Assembly (NCBI GenBank): GCA_045540335.1
Contig: JAZQHC010000051.1
Span: 1 to 34,963, forward strand
Reading direction: 5' to 3'
Source of the DNA: RGIG7213 sp045540335
GTDB taxonomy: Bacteria; Bacillota; Clostridia; Oscillospirales; CAG-272
DNA: 34,963 nucleotides
Under the pieces are notes generated by a model. That model had not been told where the DNA came from and did not search any database. It saw only the letters and a program-made list of their open reading frames with translations. How positions within the stretch are numbered: position 1 is the first letter of the stretch; each line of letters opens with the position of its first letter. Position numbers and translations under genes: made by a program. Positions 1-6,305 of the stretch are shown here, one piece after another.

Positions 1-17
1 GGAGAGTCCGAAAAGGT

Positions 18-203
18 GCATATCAAGGCGAAGCCTTGTATATCATCAACACGAAGTGTTGTATATCATCCGCAACTTGTTGCGGTATATCATCAAGCCG
101 CAGGGGAATGCACGCTTCGCGTGATGAGATACATGGGCGCAAAGCGCCCTTGATGATATGCACCACGCTACGCGCGGTGATGATATGCCAAGCCGCGGCT
201 TGG
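18..203. repeat. Mirror-symmetric array of seven short hairpins
   Basis: Seven short inverted repeats lie side by side: 25-37, 47-61, 70-85, 111-123, 135-149, 161-179 and 188-203. The last is a perfect 16-base palindrome and the sixth has one A-C mismatch. The spacers are copies of one 9-mer. Left of the centre it reads TATATCATC (39-47, 62-70, 86-94). Right of the centre it reads as the reverse complement, GATGATATG (152-160, 179-187), with a degenerate copy at 123-131. The spacers can therefore pair across the array, placing hairpins opposite each other in stacked four-way junctions. I see no coding signal here. The family is not one I can name; function is unknown. Confidence 0.8.
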
Positions 204-211
204 ATAGCAAC

Positions 212-249
212 CAAAGAAAAAAGCAGTCTTTCGACTGCTTTTTTCTTTG
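212..249 (+). terminator. Strong hairpin terminator beside the hairpin array
   Basis: A 17-bp perfect stem (212-228 with 233-249) has a four-base loop TTTC and ends in a T-rich arm. The A-rich 5' arm gives a T-rich arm on the other strand too, so it could work in both directions. It directly follows the array and has no gene of its own in the window, so it probably ends a transcript entering from the left or one crossing the array. Confidence 0.75.
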
Positions 250-485
250 TGTTTCAGGCCCAAAAAAGATACATCTGCGAACCGTGTTTGAATCAGCAAA
301 TAAAACGTTTCTTTTTGAAAACATAATCAAAATATGTAAAATCGCTCCTTTGTTTTCATTTCCATTTGAGCATTTCTATTATATCATAAATTTGTGACTT
401 TTTCCACCAGTTTGATTGGAATTACAAATGAATTTAACATTTATCTGATACAATGGAATGTAAAAAAATCACAGGAGTGTAGAAA
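250..485. other. Non-coding stretch between hairpin array and transposase
   Basis: No convincing gene is seen. The right half holds the presumed left end of the IS element and the transposase leader. A leftward promoter-like pair is formed by TGGAAA (complement of 401-406) and an extended -10 TGATATAAT (complement of 378-386) with 17-bp spacing. Its -35 would lie in the IS and its -10 in flanking DNA, so it may be a chance or IS-created junction promoter. Confidence 0.4.
446..454 (+). promoter_or_regulatory. Extended -10 promoter of the transposase gene
   Basis: TGATACAAT is an extended -10 element (TGN plus TACAAT) 31 bases before the start codon. No good -35 box is seen 16-18 bases upstream, which fits a weak IS promoter. 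Confidence 0.45.
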
Positions 486-1637
486 ATGTCGCATAGCAAA
501 TACCCAGTCGACACCGTAATAGAGTGTTGTTCAAAATATCGTGCCGGAGAATCGGTTGCTACCATTGTCAAAGAATTCGGAATCCCTCGCAGTACCATTT
601 ATCATTGGATCAAGAAATACCGTGATTCAGCTGACGTGGAAGACATAAAACCCCGGATAGAGTTGGGAAAACTAAAACGAAAATTTGATAGAACTCGGCA
701 AATAAATGAGGTGTTACAATCCGTAAATTGCACCAGACAAGCCCCTTTGAAGACAAAGCTCTATGAGCTCGAAAAACTTTATGGTAAATATAGTGTCCGT
801 GTTTTGTGTGAGGCCTTGGATGTGGATCGCGGAACGTTTTATAATCATGTGCTGCGCAACAAAAAGGCCGACACCTCATACGCAAGGCGCAGACTGGAAT
901 TATCGGATGCCGTTCGAAAAGTATACGAAGAAAGCCGAGGACTTTTCGGATCGGACAAAATTCTTGCAGTCTTACAAGCAAAAGGCTTTCACACCAGTAA
1001 ACAAATGGTGCGTCGGTTAATGAAAGAAATGGGACTGAAAAGTTTTCGTTCCCGTGCTAAGAAGGACTTTGCATTGTGGAAAAGACTACACGAGACCAAA
1101 AATATTTTGCAACAGGATTTTTCTGCAAATGAACCGAACCTCGTGTGGGTTAGCGACTGCACGCAATTTTCCTTGTTTCAAAAAACATATTATCTATGCG
1201 CAATTCTCGATCTGTTTTCAAGAAAAATCATTGCATATAAAATATCGCCAAAGTCAAGTACGCAGTTGATGACTTCGACCTTAAAGATGGCGCTTGAGGC
1301 ACGCACTCCCGATAACCGTTTGCTCTTTCACTCTGATCGCGGATGCCAATACACCTCATTCGCATTTCGAAAATTACTTATTTCAAATGGAATTACACAG
1401 TCCTTTTCCAAGTCGGGAAACCCGTATGATAACGGTGCTATGGAGTCATTCTTTTCATCGTTAAAACAAGAAGAAATCTATCGCACTGCATATCGCTCGG
1501 TTAAAGACTGCAAAAAACACATTGCTGAATACATGGAATTCTATAACGAAAAGCGACCTCACCGCGCCAATAATTATAAAACACCTAATCAAACAGAGGA
1601 GCTTTTCTACCAAAGAAAAAAGAACCGTGATGTCTAA
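486..1637 (+). CDS. IS3-family transposase, single-frame OrfAB type
   Basis: DDE transposase/integrase of 383 residues that would cut and join the IS ends. Residues about 1-50 form a helix-turn-helix (IPRSTIYHWIKKY at 33-45). Residues 140-185 match the HTH_21 region. The rve integrase core follows, with D224 (WVSD), D284 (FHSD) and E320 (AMES), giving the D35E spacing between the last two acids. The C-terminal YNEKRPH motif is also typical. Most IS3 elements split orfA and orfB and need a frameshift; here both are in one frame, as in some IS150-like members. The start has an AGGAGTGT ribosome site eight bases upstream. The frame is intact with all catalytic residues, so the element may still be active. 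Confidence 0.93.
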   Translation: MSHSKYPVDTVIECCSKYRAGESVATIVKEFGIPRSTIYHWIKKYRDSADVEDIKPRIELGKLKRKFDRTRQINEVLQSVNCTRQAPLKTKLYELEKLYGKYSVRVLCEALDVDRGTFYNHVLRNKKADTSYARRRLELSDAVRKVYEESRGLFGSDKILAVLQAKGFHTSKQMVRRLMKEMGLKSFRSRAKKDFALWKRLHETKNILQQDFSANEPNLVWVSDCTQFSLFQKTYYLCAILDLFSRKIIAYKISPKSSTQLMTSTLKMALEARTPDNRLLFHSDRGCQYTSFAFRKLLISNGITQSFSKSGNPYDNGAMESFFSSLKQEEIYRTAYRSVKDCKKHIAEYMEFYNEKRPHRANNYKTPNQTEELFYQRKKNRDV

Positions 1638-1649
1638 AGCACACGGTTC
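1622..1649 (+). terminator. Hairpin over the transposase stop codon
   Basis: GAACCGTG (1622-1629) pairs with CACGGTTC (1642-1649), an 8-bp stem enclosing the TAA stop at 1635-1637. There is no clean T-run right after it, though T-rich sequence follows from about 1663. It may be a terminator or a stem limiting transcription through the IS end. Confidence 0.4.
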
Positions 1650-1747
1650 AAAAGTTGTTACTATTTTTTCTTTTGCAAGCCGATTTTTGATTTTTTGCTC
1701 AAACGTTGTCCAATGTTAGCAAACGAGAAAAGCCTGTGTTTATCGAT

Positions 1748-1805
1748 AAAAAATAGGAGTCAATCTCTCACAGTCCAAAAAAACTGTTCAGAAGTTGACT
1801 CCTAT
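1748..1805 (-). terminator. Terminator of the tRNA operon
   Basis: On the minus strand, an 11-bp stem (1795-1805 with 1753-1763) with an inner 5-bp stem is followed by six T residues (complement of 1748-1753). It lies six bases beyond the CCA end of the initiator tRNA gene, the correct place and orientation to end the tRNA transcript. Confidence 0.75.
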
Positions 1806-1810
1806 TCACT

Positions 1811-1886
1811 TGGTTGCGGAGGAAGGATTCGAACCAACGGCCTTTGGGTTATGAGCCCAACGAGCTACCAACTGCTCCACTCCGCG
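1811..1886 (-). tRNA. Initiator tRNA-fMet (CAT)
   Basis: A 76-base cloverleaf on the minus strand with anticodon CAT and encoded CCA. Initiator marks are visible: the first base C faces an A, leaving the acceptor end unpaired, and the anticodon stem has three consecutive G-C pairs next to the loop (GGG CTCATAA CCC). The T arm GGTTCGAATCC is standard. It is the second tRNA of a two-gene transcript, 34 bases after tRNA-Leu. Confidence 0.95.
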
Positions 1887-1920
1887 ATATAAAGCTACGA
1901 GAACGCCAATTATGTGAAAT

Positions 1921-2007
1921 TGGTGCCGGAAACCGGGCTCGAACCGGTACGGGATTGCTCCCACGAGATTTTAAGTCTCGGGCGTCTGCCTGTTCCGCCA
2001 CTCCGGC
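1921..2007 (-). tRNA. tRNA-Leu (TAA)
   Basis: An 87-base class II tRNA with a long variable arm, encoded CCA and anticodon TAA in the loop CTTAAAA. The seven-pair acceptor stem starts GCCGGAG. The discriminator is A, as for all leucine tRNAs. This tRNA reads UUA/UUG and is not the one sensed by the leu T-box further along, whose specifier is CUC. Confidence 0.95.
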
Positions 2008-2030
2008 ACGTTGCCTCTCACTGTTCTACT

Positions 2031-2059
2031 ATTATAACACAATAAAATCAATTTGTCAA
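2031..2059 (-). promoter_or_regulatory. Consensus SigA promoter of the tRNA operon
   Basis: Read on the minus strand: TTGACA, a 17-base spacer, then TATAAT, a full consensus match. The -10 lies 24 bases before the tRNA-Leu gene. This is expected for a stable RNA operon. Confidence 0.9.
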
Positions 2060-2102
2060 TACCTTTTAACGATTTTTTTAATTAGATTTTCAAGTCAGTG
2101 CA

Positions 2103-2129
2103 GCGGCTGTCAAAACATTTGGCAGCCGC
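2103..2129 (-). terminator. Hairpin at the end of the feo operon
   Basis: GCGGCTG (2103-2109) pairs with CAGCCGC (2123-2129), and the stem continues inward by about five pairs with one T-G. It lies 14 bases after the last feo gene. The downstream T-run on the minus strand is interrupted, so it may stop polymerase weakly or act as an mRNA end stabiliser. Confidence 0.5.
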
Positions 2130-2142
2130 CGCATATCAAGCA

Positions 2143-2316
2143 TTATTTTTCTTTGCAGGAGCTACACGATGAACGACCACTGCATCCTGCACATCCGCCC
2201 ACGCATTTACCTTTTTTCTTATCCTTGATCATAACGGCTATAACCGCAGCAACTATAAGCAAAACAACGATAGATATTATTATTGTGGACAAATTTTGTA
2301 ATATAAATTCAATCAT
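2143..2316 (-). CDS. Small Cys-rich membrane protein associated with FeoB
   Basis: A 57-residue protein starting one base after the feoB stop (TAA-A-ATG). Residues 9-30 form one hydrophobic helix. A basic patch follows (KDKKKGK, 31-37), then a short tail with five cysteines (C38, C42, C45, C51, C54) in the pattern C-GG-C-AG-C...C-SS-C. This is the layout of the FeoB-associated Cys-rich membrane proteins often found as the last gene of Firmicute feo operons. They are thought to handle ferrous iron or assist FeoB on the cytoplasmic side, but the mechanism is not established. Translation is probably coupled to feoB. The identification rests on size, topology, cysteine tail and position. Confidence 0.85.
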   Translation of the reverse strand: MIEFILQNLSTIIISIVVLLIVAAVIAVMIKDKKKGKCVGGCAGCSGRSSCSSCKEK

Positions 2317-2317
2317 T

Positions 2318-4690
2318 TTACGCCACTTTCTTTGAAGGTCTGAACAGCATATACAACATTATTGCCAAAACAATAACAGCCGCAATGAAGCCCGCGATAT
2401 TGATAGAGCCGCTTACCGCAAGCCCTACTTGGTAAACTATCAACGAAATTGCATATGCAAACACACACTGATATGTGATTGCAAACGCTGTCCATTTTGC
2501 ACTGTTCATTTCCCTTCTTATAGCGCCGATAGCCGCAAAGCACGGTGCGCAAAGCAAGTTGAATATCAAGAAGGAATATGCAGCAAGCTTCGTCATGCTT
2601 ACAAATTCAAGAACACCGAATACGCCCACGACCTCTTCTTTGGCAACAAGACCCATGATAGTAGCTATTGCCGCAATGGGATCTGCAAAGCCCAAAGGTG
2701 CAAATACTATCTTTATTTTATCTCCTATAATACCTAAAATACTGTCGGAAAGCTCCATATCCGCATTAAATGTAAATGCACCGTCAACAAATCCGAATGT
2801 ACTTCCTGCCCAGATAACAATAGAGGAAAGCAAAATTATCGTGCCGGCTTTTTTAATAAACGACCAGCCTCGTTCCCACATAGAGCGCAACACATTTCCA
2901 ACCGTGGGCAAGTGGTAAGCGGGAAGCTCCATTACAAAAGGTGCGGGGTCACCCGAAAACAGTTTTGTTTTCTTCAATATTATACCTGATACAATAACTG
3001 CAGCAATACCTATGAAATATGCACTGGGTGCCACCCACCAAGCGCCGCCGAACAACGCCGAAGCGATAAGTGCTATTATAGGAAGCTTTGCTCCGCAAGG
3101 AATAAACGTGGTAGTTATTATGGTCATCCTTCTGTCGCGCTGATTCTCTATTGTACGGCTTGCCATAATTCCGGGAACACCGCATCCAGTACCTACAAGC
3201 ATAGGTATAAATGATTTGCCTGAAAGACCGAATTTTCTGAATATACGGTCTAACACGAATGCGATACGTGCCATATATCCGCACGCTTCAAGAAAAGCAA
3301 GGAATATGAACAAAACAAACATTTGCGGAACAAAGCCGAGAACTGCGCCTACACCACCGACTATACCGTCAAGAATAAGTCCGCTTAACCAATCTGCACA
3401 TCCAACAGAAGATAAGAAGCTTTCAACTAAAACAGGCACACCGGGAACCCAGATACCGTATTCGGAAGTATCAGGAGCATTTTCCATACCCGCTTCGTAC
3501 ATTTCATCTATTCCGAAGCCTGCTTCTGCAAGCGAAGCACCGAATGTGCCATAAGCTTCATCAAATGCGGCAAAATCGCCTTTTTCGATTCCATCAAGAA
3601 TATCTTCCGCACCGAGAACTTCTTTTTCCTTTGCCGCTTCAACATTAGCAACAAGATCTTCTACCCATATATTTTCTTTCGCATAAGCATCCATTTCTTC
3701 TGAAAATTCAGAAGAACCTATGCCGAAAAGATGCCAGCCATCACCAAACAAGCCGTCGTTGGTAAAGTCTGTAACCCATGTACCTACAGTGGTTACCGAT
3801 ATGTAATATACCAAAAACATAACGAGTGCGAATATCGGCAGTGCCGCAAAACGGTTCGTCACCACTTTATCAATTTTATCCGATGTTGTAAGCTTGCCTG
3901 CACTTTTCTTTTTATAACATGCTTTAAGCAAAGACGCTATGTAAACGTATCTTTCGTTTGTTATTATACTTTCCGCATCATCGTCAAGCTCTTTTTCCGC
4001 CGCCGCAATATCTTGTTCGATATGCTTTAATGTTGTTTCGGGAATATTTAAAGCTTCAATTACTTTTTCATCCCTTTCGAATATCTTTATAGCATACCAC
4101 CTTTGTTTTTCCGTAGGCTCGTCATGGAGAACTGCTTCTTCAATATGCGCAATTGCGTGTTCTACAGCACCTGAAAAATTATGCTGCGGAACTGTTTTAC
4201 CTTCCTTCGCCGCTTTTATTGCCGCATCTGCCGCTTCGGTAATACCGTCTCCCTTTAAGGCAGAAATTTCTACTATTTTACATCCCAACTGTTGCGAAAG
4301 CTGTTCTATATTGATCTTATCACCGTTTTTGCGCACAACATCCATCATATTGATAGCAATTACAACGGGAATACCCAATTCTGCCAGCTGTGTCGTTAAA
4401 AACAGATTTCGTTCAAGATTTGTGCCGTCAACAATATTCAATATTGCATCGGGGCTTTCATTCAAAAGATAATTTCTTGCTACAACCTCTTCCAAGGTAT
4501 ATGGCGAAAGCGAATAGATACCCGGCAAATCGGTAACTATAACATCATTTTGTTTTTTAAGTTTGCCTTCTTTTTTCTCGACCGTTACACCGGGCCAGTT
4601 ACCTACAAATTGGTTAGAACCTGTTAAAGCATTAAAAAGCGTTGTTTTTCCGCAGTTTGGGTTACCCGCAAGGGCAATTTTGATCGACAT
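2318..4690 (-). CDS. feoB: FeoB ferrous iron transporter
   Basis: Inner-membrane Fe(II) uptake protein of 790 residues with an N-terminal G domain. Visible motifs: G1 GNPNCGKT (9-16), G3 DLPG (54-57), G4 NMMD (114-117), then SALKG. Two Gate-type membrane halves follow, with the conserved GCGVPGIMASRTIE stretch and the CGAKLP motif. I chose the second in-frame ATG at 4690, because the upstream ATG at 4708 overlaps the AGAGGA ribosome site, which is correctly spaced for 4690. Between the first membrane helix and the WVPG(I/V)PVLVE segment there is an extra acidic, Ala-rich stretch of about 95 residues (319-412) that compact FeoBs lack. It is third in the feo operon, co-transcribed with two FeoA genes, and a degenerate copy of the operon's operator precedes it. 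Confidence 0.97.
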   Translation of the reverse strand: MSIKIALAGNPNCGKTTLFNALTGSNQFVGNWPGVTVEKKEGKLKKQNDVIVTDLPGIYSLSPYTLEEVVARNYLLNESPDAILNIVDGTNLERNLFLTTQLAELGIPVVIAINMMDVVRKNGDKINIEQLSQQLGCKIVEISALKGDGITEAADAAIKAAKEGKTVPQHNFSGAVEHAIAHIEEAVLHDEPTEKQRWYAIKIFERDEKVIEALNIPETTLKHIEQDIAAAEKELDDDAESIITNERYVYIASLLKACYKKKSAGKLTTSDKIDKVVTNRFAALPIFALVMFLVYYISVTTVGTWVTDFTNDGLFGDGWHLFGIGSSEFSEEMDAYAKENIWVEDLVANVEAAKEKEVLGAEDILDGIEKGDFAAFDEAYGTFGASLAEAGFGIDEMYEAGMENAPDTSEYGIWVPGVPVLVESFLSSVGCADWLSGLILDGIVGGVGAVLGFVPQMFVLFIFLAFLEACGYMARIAFVLDRIFRKFGLSGKSFIPMLVGTGCGVPGIMASRTIENQRDRRMTIITTTFIPCGAKLPIIALIASALFGGAWWVAPSAYFIGIAAVIVSGIILKKTKLFSGDPAPFVMELPAYHLPTVGNVLRSMWERGWSFIKKAGTIILLSSIVIWAGSTFGFVDGAFTFNADMELSDSILGIIGDKIKIVFAPLGFADPIAAIATIMGLVAKEEVVGVFGVLEFVSMTKLAAYSFLIFNLLCAPCFAAIGAIRREMNSAKWTAFAITYQCVFAYAISLIVYQVGLAVSGSINIAGFIAAVIVLAIMLYMLFRPSKKVA

Positions 4691-4714
4691 ATTGTATTCC
4701 TCTTTCATTATAGC

Positions 4715-4732
4715 AGTTACCTATCGCTAACC
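4715..4732 (-). promoter_or_regulatory. Degenerate third feo operator before feoB
   Basis: AGTTACC-TATC-GCTAACC has the same 7-4-7 layout as the two perfect operators upstream. One half-site is exact and the other matches 5 of 7 bases. It overlaps a 7-bp hairpin (4720-4726 with 4732-4738). The minus-strand sequence TGCTATAAT just downstream looks like an extended -10, but it would leave almost no leader before feoB. Confidence 0.5.
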
Positions 4733-4769
4733 GATAGGGTTTAAAAATGGGGGAAGCCCCCTTTTTTTA

Positions 4770-4991
4770 TTATTCGATTTCGATTGTTTCCGCATCGGAT
4801 TTACGAAGCGAAAGCTCGTATCCGCGAACCGTAAGCTCAATCGGGTCACCAAGCGGAGCAACCTTGCGAACGGAAACCTCTGCCCCTTTTGTGATGCCCA
4901 TATCCATTATTCTGCGTTTGATGGCACCCTCTCCGTGAAGTTTAACAACTTTCGCGCTTTCGCCAACCTTTAAGTCTCTTAAAGTTTTCAT
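4770..4991 (-). CDS. feoA: FeoA-type SH3-like protein (second copy)
   Basis: A 73-residue FeoA-domain protein: LRDLKVGESAKVVKL at the start, a central RRIMDMGITKGAEV motif, and PIELTVRGYELSLRKSDAETI at the end. This is the usual FeoA order (MGI/L-x-x-G-x-x-V, then a G-Y-x-L-x-L-R segment). FeoA is a small cytosolic SH3-like protein needed for FeoB activity, thought to bind FeoB or modulate its GTPase. The ATG at 4991 has a GGGGG ribosome site seven bases upstream; a GTG four codons earlier is less likely. It starts 18 bases after the other feoA ends. Confidence 0.93.
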   Translation of the reverse strand: MKTLRDLKVGESAKVVKLHGEGAIKRRIMDMGITKGAEVSVRKVAPLGDPIELTVRGYELSLRKSDAETIEIE

Positions 4992-5009
4992 ATATACCCC
5001 CACAAAAAA

Positions 5010-5222
5010 TTAAACCATTATTTTCCCTGCCATCTCTTTACTGATGGCAACGCGGGATTCTTTTACATTAACAATGAGATTACCGCCTATAGAAGAAATA
5101 ATTTTAACTGTTCCGCCTACTACGAAGCCCATATCCTCTAAATGGCTTTTAACCTCGCTGCTTCCGCCTACTTTTTTTATTATATTCTCTTCACCGATGT
5201 TAGCCAAAATAAGCGGCATCAT
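5010..5222 (-). CDS. feoA: FeoA-type SH3-like protein (first copy)
   Basis: About 70 residues with the FeoA core: SHLEDMGFVVGGTVKI and a C-terminal NLIVNVKESRVAISKEMAGKI segment. It is the first gene of the feo operon. It differs clearly from the next FeoA and lacks the RGYELSLR motif, having VKESRVAIS instead, so the two probably have different jobs. Tandem feoA genes before feoB are common in Clostridia. The start is either of two adjacent ATGs (5222 or 5219), after GGAGG; an upstream ATG at 5240 overlaps this ribosome site and is rejected. Confidence 0.9.
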   Translation of the reverse strand: MMPLILANIGEENIIKKVGGSSEVKSHLEDMGFVVGGTVKIISSIGGNLIVNVKESRVAISKEMAGKIMV

Positions 5223-5241
5223 AACCGTAAACCTCCGCATT

Positions 5242-5259
5242 GGTTAGCCTGCGCTAACC
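5242..5259 (-). promoter_or_regulatory. feo operator 1 (leader)
   Basis: Perfect palindrome GGTTAGC-CTGC-GCTAACC. It sits in the 5' leader next to the first feoA ribosome site, 34 bases (about three helical turns) from operator 2. The half-site GGTTAGC resembles DtxR/IdeR/MntR-type boxes, so an iron- or manganese-sensing DtxR-family repressor is a reasonable inference. Confidence 0.8.
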
Positions 5260-5275
5260 TTTTTCCGAAAATATC

Positions 5276-5293
5276 GGTTAGCATTCGCTAACC
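5276..5293 (-). promoter_or_regulatory. feo operator 2 (start site)
   Basis: Perfect palindrome GGTTAGC-ATTC-GCTAACC, beginning eight bases after the -10 box, so it should cover the transcription start. A repressor bound here would block initiation. The half-sites are identical to those of operator 1 while the 4-base centres differ. Confidence 0.85.
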
Positions 5294-5300
5294 ATTGCGT

Positions 5301-5329
5301 ATAATACCACATTTTTATTGATTTGTCAA
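5301..5329 (-). promoter_or_regulatory. SigA promoter of the feo operon
   Basis: On the minus strand: TTGACA, 17-base spacer, TATTAT. The near-consensus boxes combined with two operators fit a strong promoter normally held off by a repressor. Confidence 0.88.
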
Positions 5330-5469
5330 TAGGTTTTGTAAAAAAAATTTGTTTTTTATACTTTCCCGATTCAAAACAAAAAAAATTGTAAATTTACAGT
5401 ATTGCCCTTGAAATAATACCGTTTATATGGTACCCTAAACGAAAGATACAAGATAAGGCGGTTATATTT

Positions 5470-6228
5470 ATGATTAAAGTAGAACTTATTACATATACTC
5501 CCGATGCTGATAAATTAGTTGCTGCAGCTGCAAAGCTATGCTATGCTAAAAGCGATATAAGCACATTGCTTGAAAATTTAACGCCTGAAAAAACAGAAAG
5601 CTTTCTTGATCTTCTTTCTTCGTTAGGCCATCAAAGCCCTATTGAACACGCAAGCTTCACATTCGGTATTGAAGGTGTTTCACGTGCTTGCCTTGCGCAA
5701 ATAACACGCCACAGAATAGCATCGTTTTCTGTTCAAAGCCAGAGATACGTAAATAAATCTCAATTTGAATATGTTATTCCGCCGCACATTTCTGCAATTC
5801 CCGAGGCATTGGATGAATTTTTAGCCGCTATGGAAGAAGATGCAAGGCACTATAACAGTTTACATAAAATACTGTCAGACGCACATTATAAAGAATTGGT
5901 TGCAAGCGGCATGAACGAAAAAAATGCAAAAAAAGCGGCAGAAAAAAAAGCTAACGAAGATGCAAGGTTTGTTTTGCCGAATGCCTGCGACACAAGAATG
6001 ATAGTTACCATGAATACCAGAAGTCTTTACAATTTCTTTGCTTTAAGATGCTGTGACAGGGCGCAGTGGGAAATACGCGACGTAGCAAGGCAAATGCTTT
6101 TGCTTTGCAAAAACGCATCACCACTTTTGTTTAAAAAGGCAGGCCCGCCATGTGTAAGCAAAGGCAGATGCTCTGAAGGGTCATACACTTGCGGAAAAGC
6201 TGCAGAAATGAAAAAAATTTACGGTTAA
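5470..6228 (+). CDS. thyX: Flavin-dependent thymidylate synthase ThyX
   Basis: Makes dTMP from dUMP using methylenetetrahydrofolate, FAD and NADPH. The 252 residues contain the family signature RHRX7S at R80-H81-R82...S90, directly followed by the QRYVNKSQ segment. HQSPIEHASFTF (54-65) and the C-terminal CCDRAQWEIRD region also fit. The length is normal for ThyX. The start has AAGGCGG nine bases upstream. It is a single gene between the divergent feo promoter and spoIIR. ThyX in place of ThyA is common in anaerobic Clostridia. I see no strong consensus promoter in the 5330-5469 gap. Confidence 0.97.
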   Translation: MIKVELITYTPDADKLVAAAAKLCYAKSDISTLLENLTPEKTESFLDLLSSLGHQSPIEHASFTFGIEGVSRACLAQITRHRIASFSVQSQRYVNKSQFEYVIPPHISAIPEALDEFLAAMEEDARHYNSLHKILSDAHYKELVASGMNEKNAKKAAEKKANEDARFVLPNACDTRMIVTMNTRSLYNFFALRCCDRAQWEIRDVARQMLLLCKNASPLLFKKAGPPCVSKGRCSEGSYTCGKAAEMKKIYG

Positions 6229-6241
6229 TATTCCCATAAGT

Positions 6242-6270
6242 GTATAAAATTGAAGATACACGGAAATACT
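6242..6270 (+). promoter_or_regulatory. Candidate SigF promoter of spoIIR
   Basis: GTATA (6242-6246), a 15-base spacer, then GGAAATACT (6262-6270), which fits the SigF pattern GYATA-N15-GGNNANANT as I recall it from Bacillus subtilis. SpoIIR is a known SigF-regulon member there, so the match is in the expected place. The start site would fall near 6277, in the loop of the hairpin at 6264-6299. Confidence 0.6.
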
Positions 6271-6299
6271 CCTTTTGAATCTGACAAAAAGGAGTATTT
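6264..6299 (+). terminator. thyX terminator whose 3' arm holds the spoIIR RBS
   Basis: A perfect 13-bp stem (6264-6276 with 6287-6299) with a 10-base loop, followed by TATTTTATTTT. It would end thyX transcripts. Its 3' arm contains AAGGAG, the only plausible ribosome site of spoIIR. Read-through RNA would therefore hide the site, whereas RNA started at the SigF-like promoter would lack the 5' arm and leave it open. Confidence 0.75.
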
Positions 6300-6305
6300 T
6301 ATTTT

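Larger units (their letters stand above)
393..1738 (+). mobile_element. IS3-family insertion sequence (ends approximate)
   Basis: A single transposase gene of the IS3 type fills this interval, next to a tRNA operon, a common kind of landing region. The ends are not firmly resolved. The left region near 393 begins TGTGAC and contains ATTGGA at 415-420. The right region contains the inverted copy TCCAAT at 1709-1714, flanked by loosely matching bases, which suggests imperfect terminal inverted repeats and an element of about 1.35 kb. I could not identify a target-site duplication. The larger inverted repeat at 1753-1805 belongs to the tRNA terminator, not to the IS. Confidence 0.5.

Noticed and set aside
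18..203. CRISPR array
   Set aside because: The repeated words are only nine bases, invert half-way, and the pieces between them are self-complementary hairpins, not unique spacers of 30-40 bases.
36..397. Short reading frames on both strands across the left hairpin array
   Set aside because: They run through palindromes and a terminator, have no ribosome sites and resemble no protein family.
1753..1805. Terminal inverted repeat of the IS element
   Set aside because: The 11-bp inverted repeat folds on itself and has a six-T tail on the minus strand right after the tRNA-fMet gene, so it is better explained as the tRNA terminator.
4701..4713. Separate feoB promoter (TGCTATAAT)
   Set aside because: Transcription would begin only a few bases before or inside the ribosome site; with no clear -35 it is kept only as a remark.
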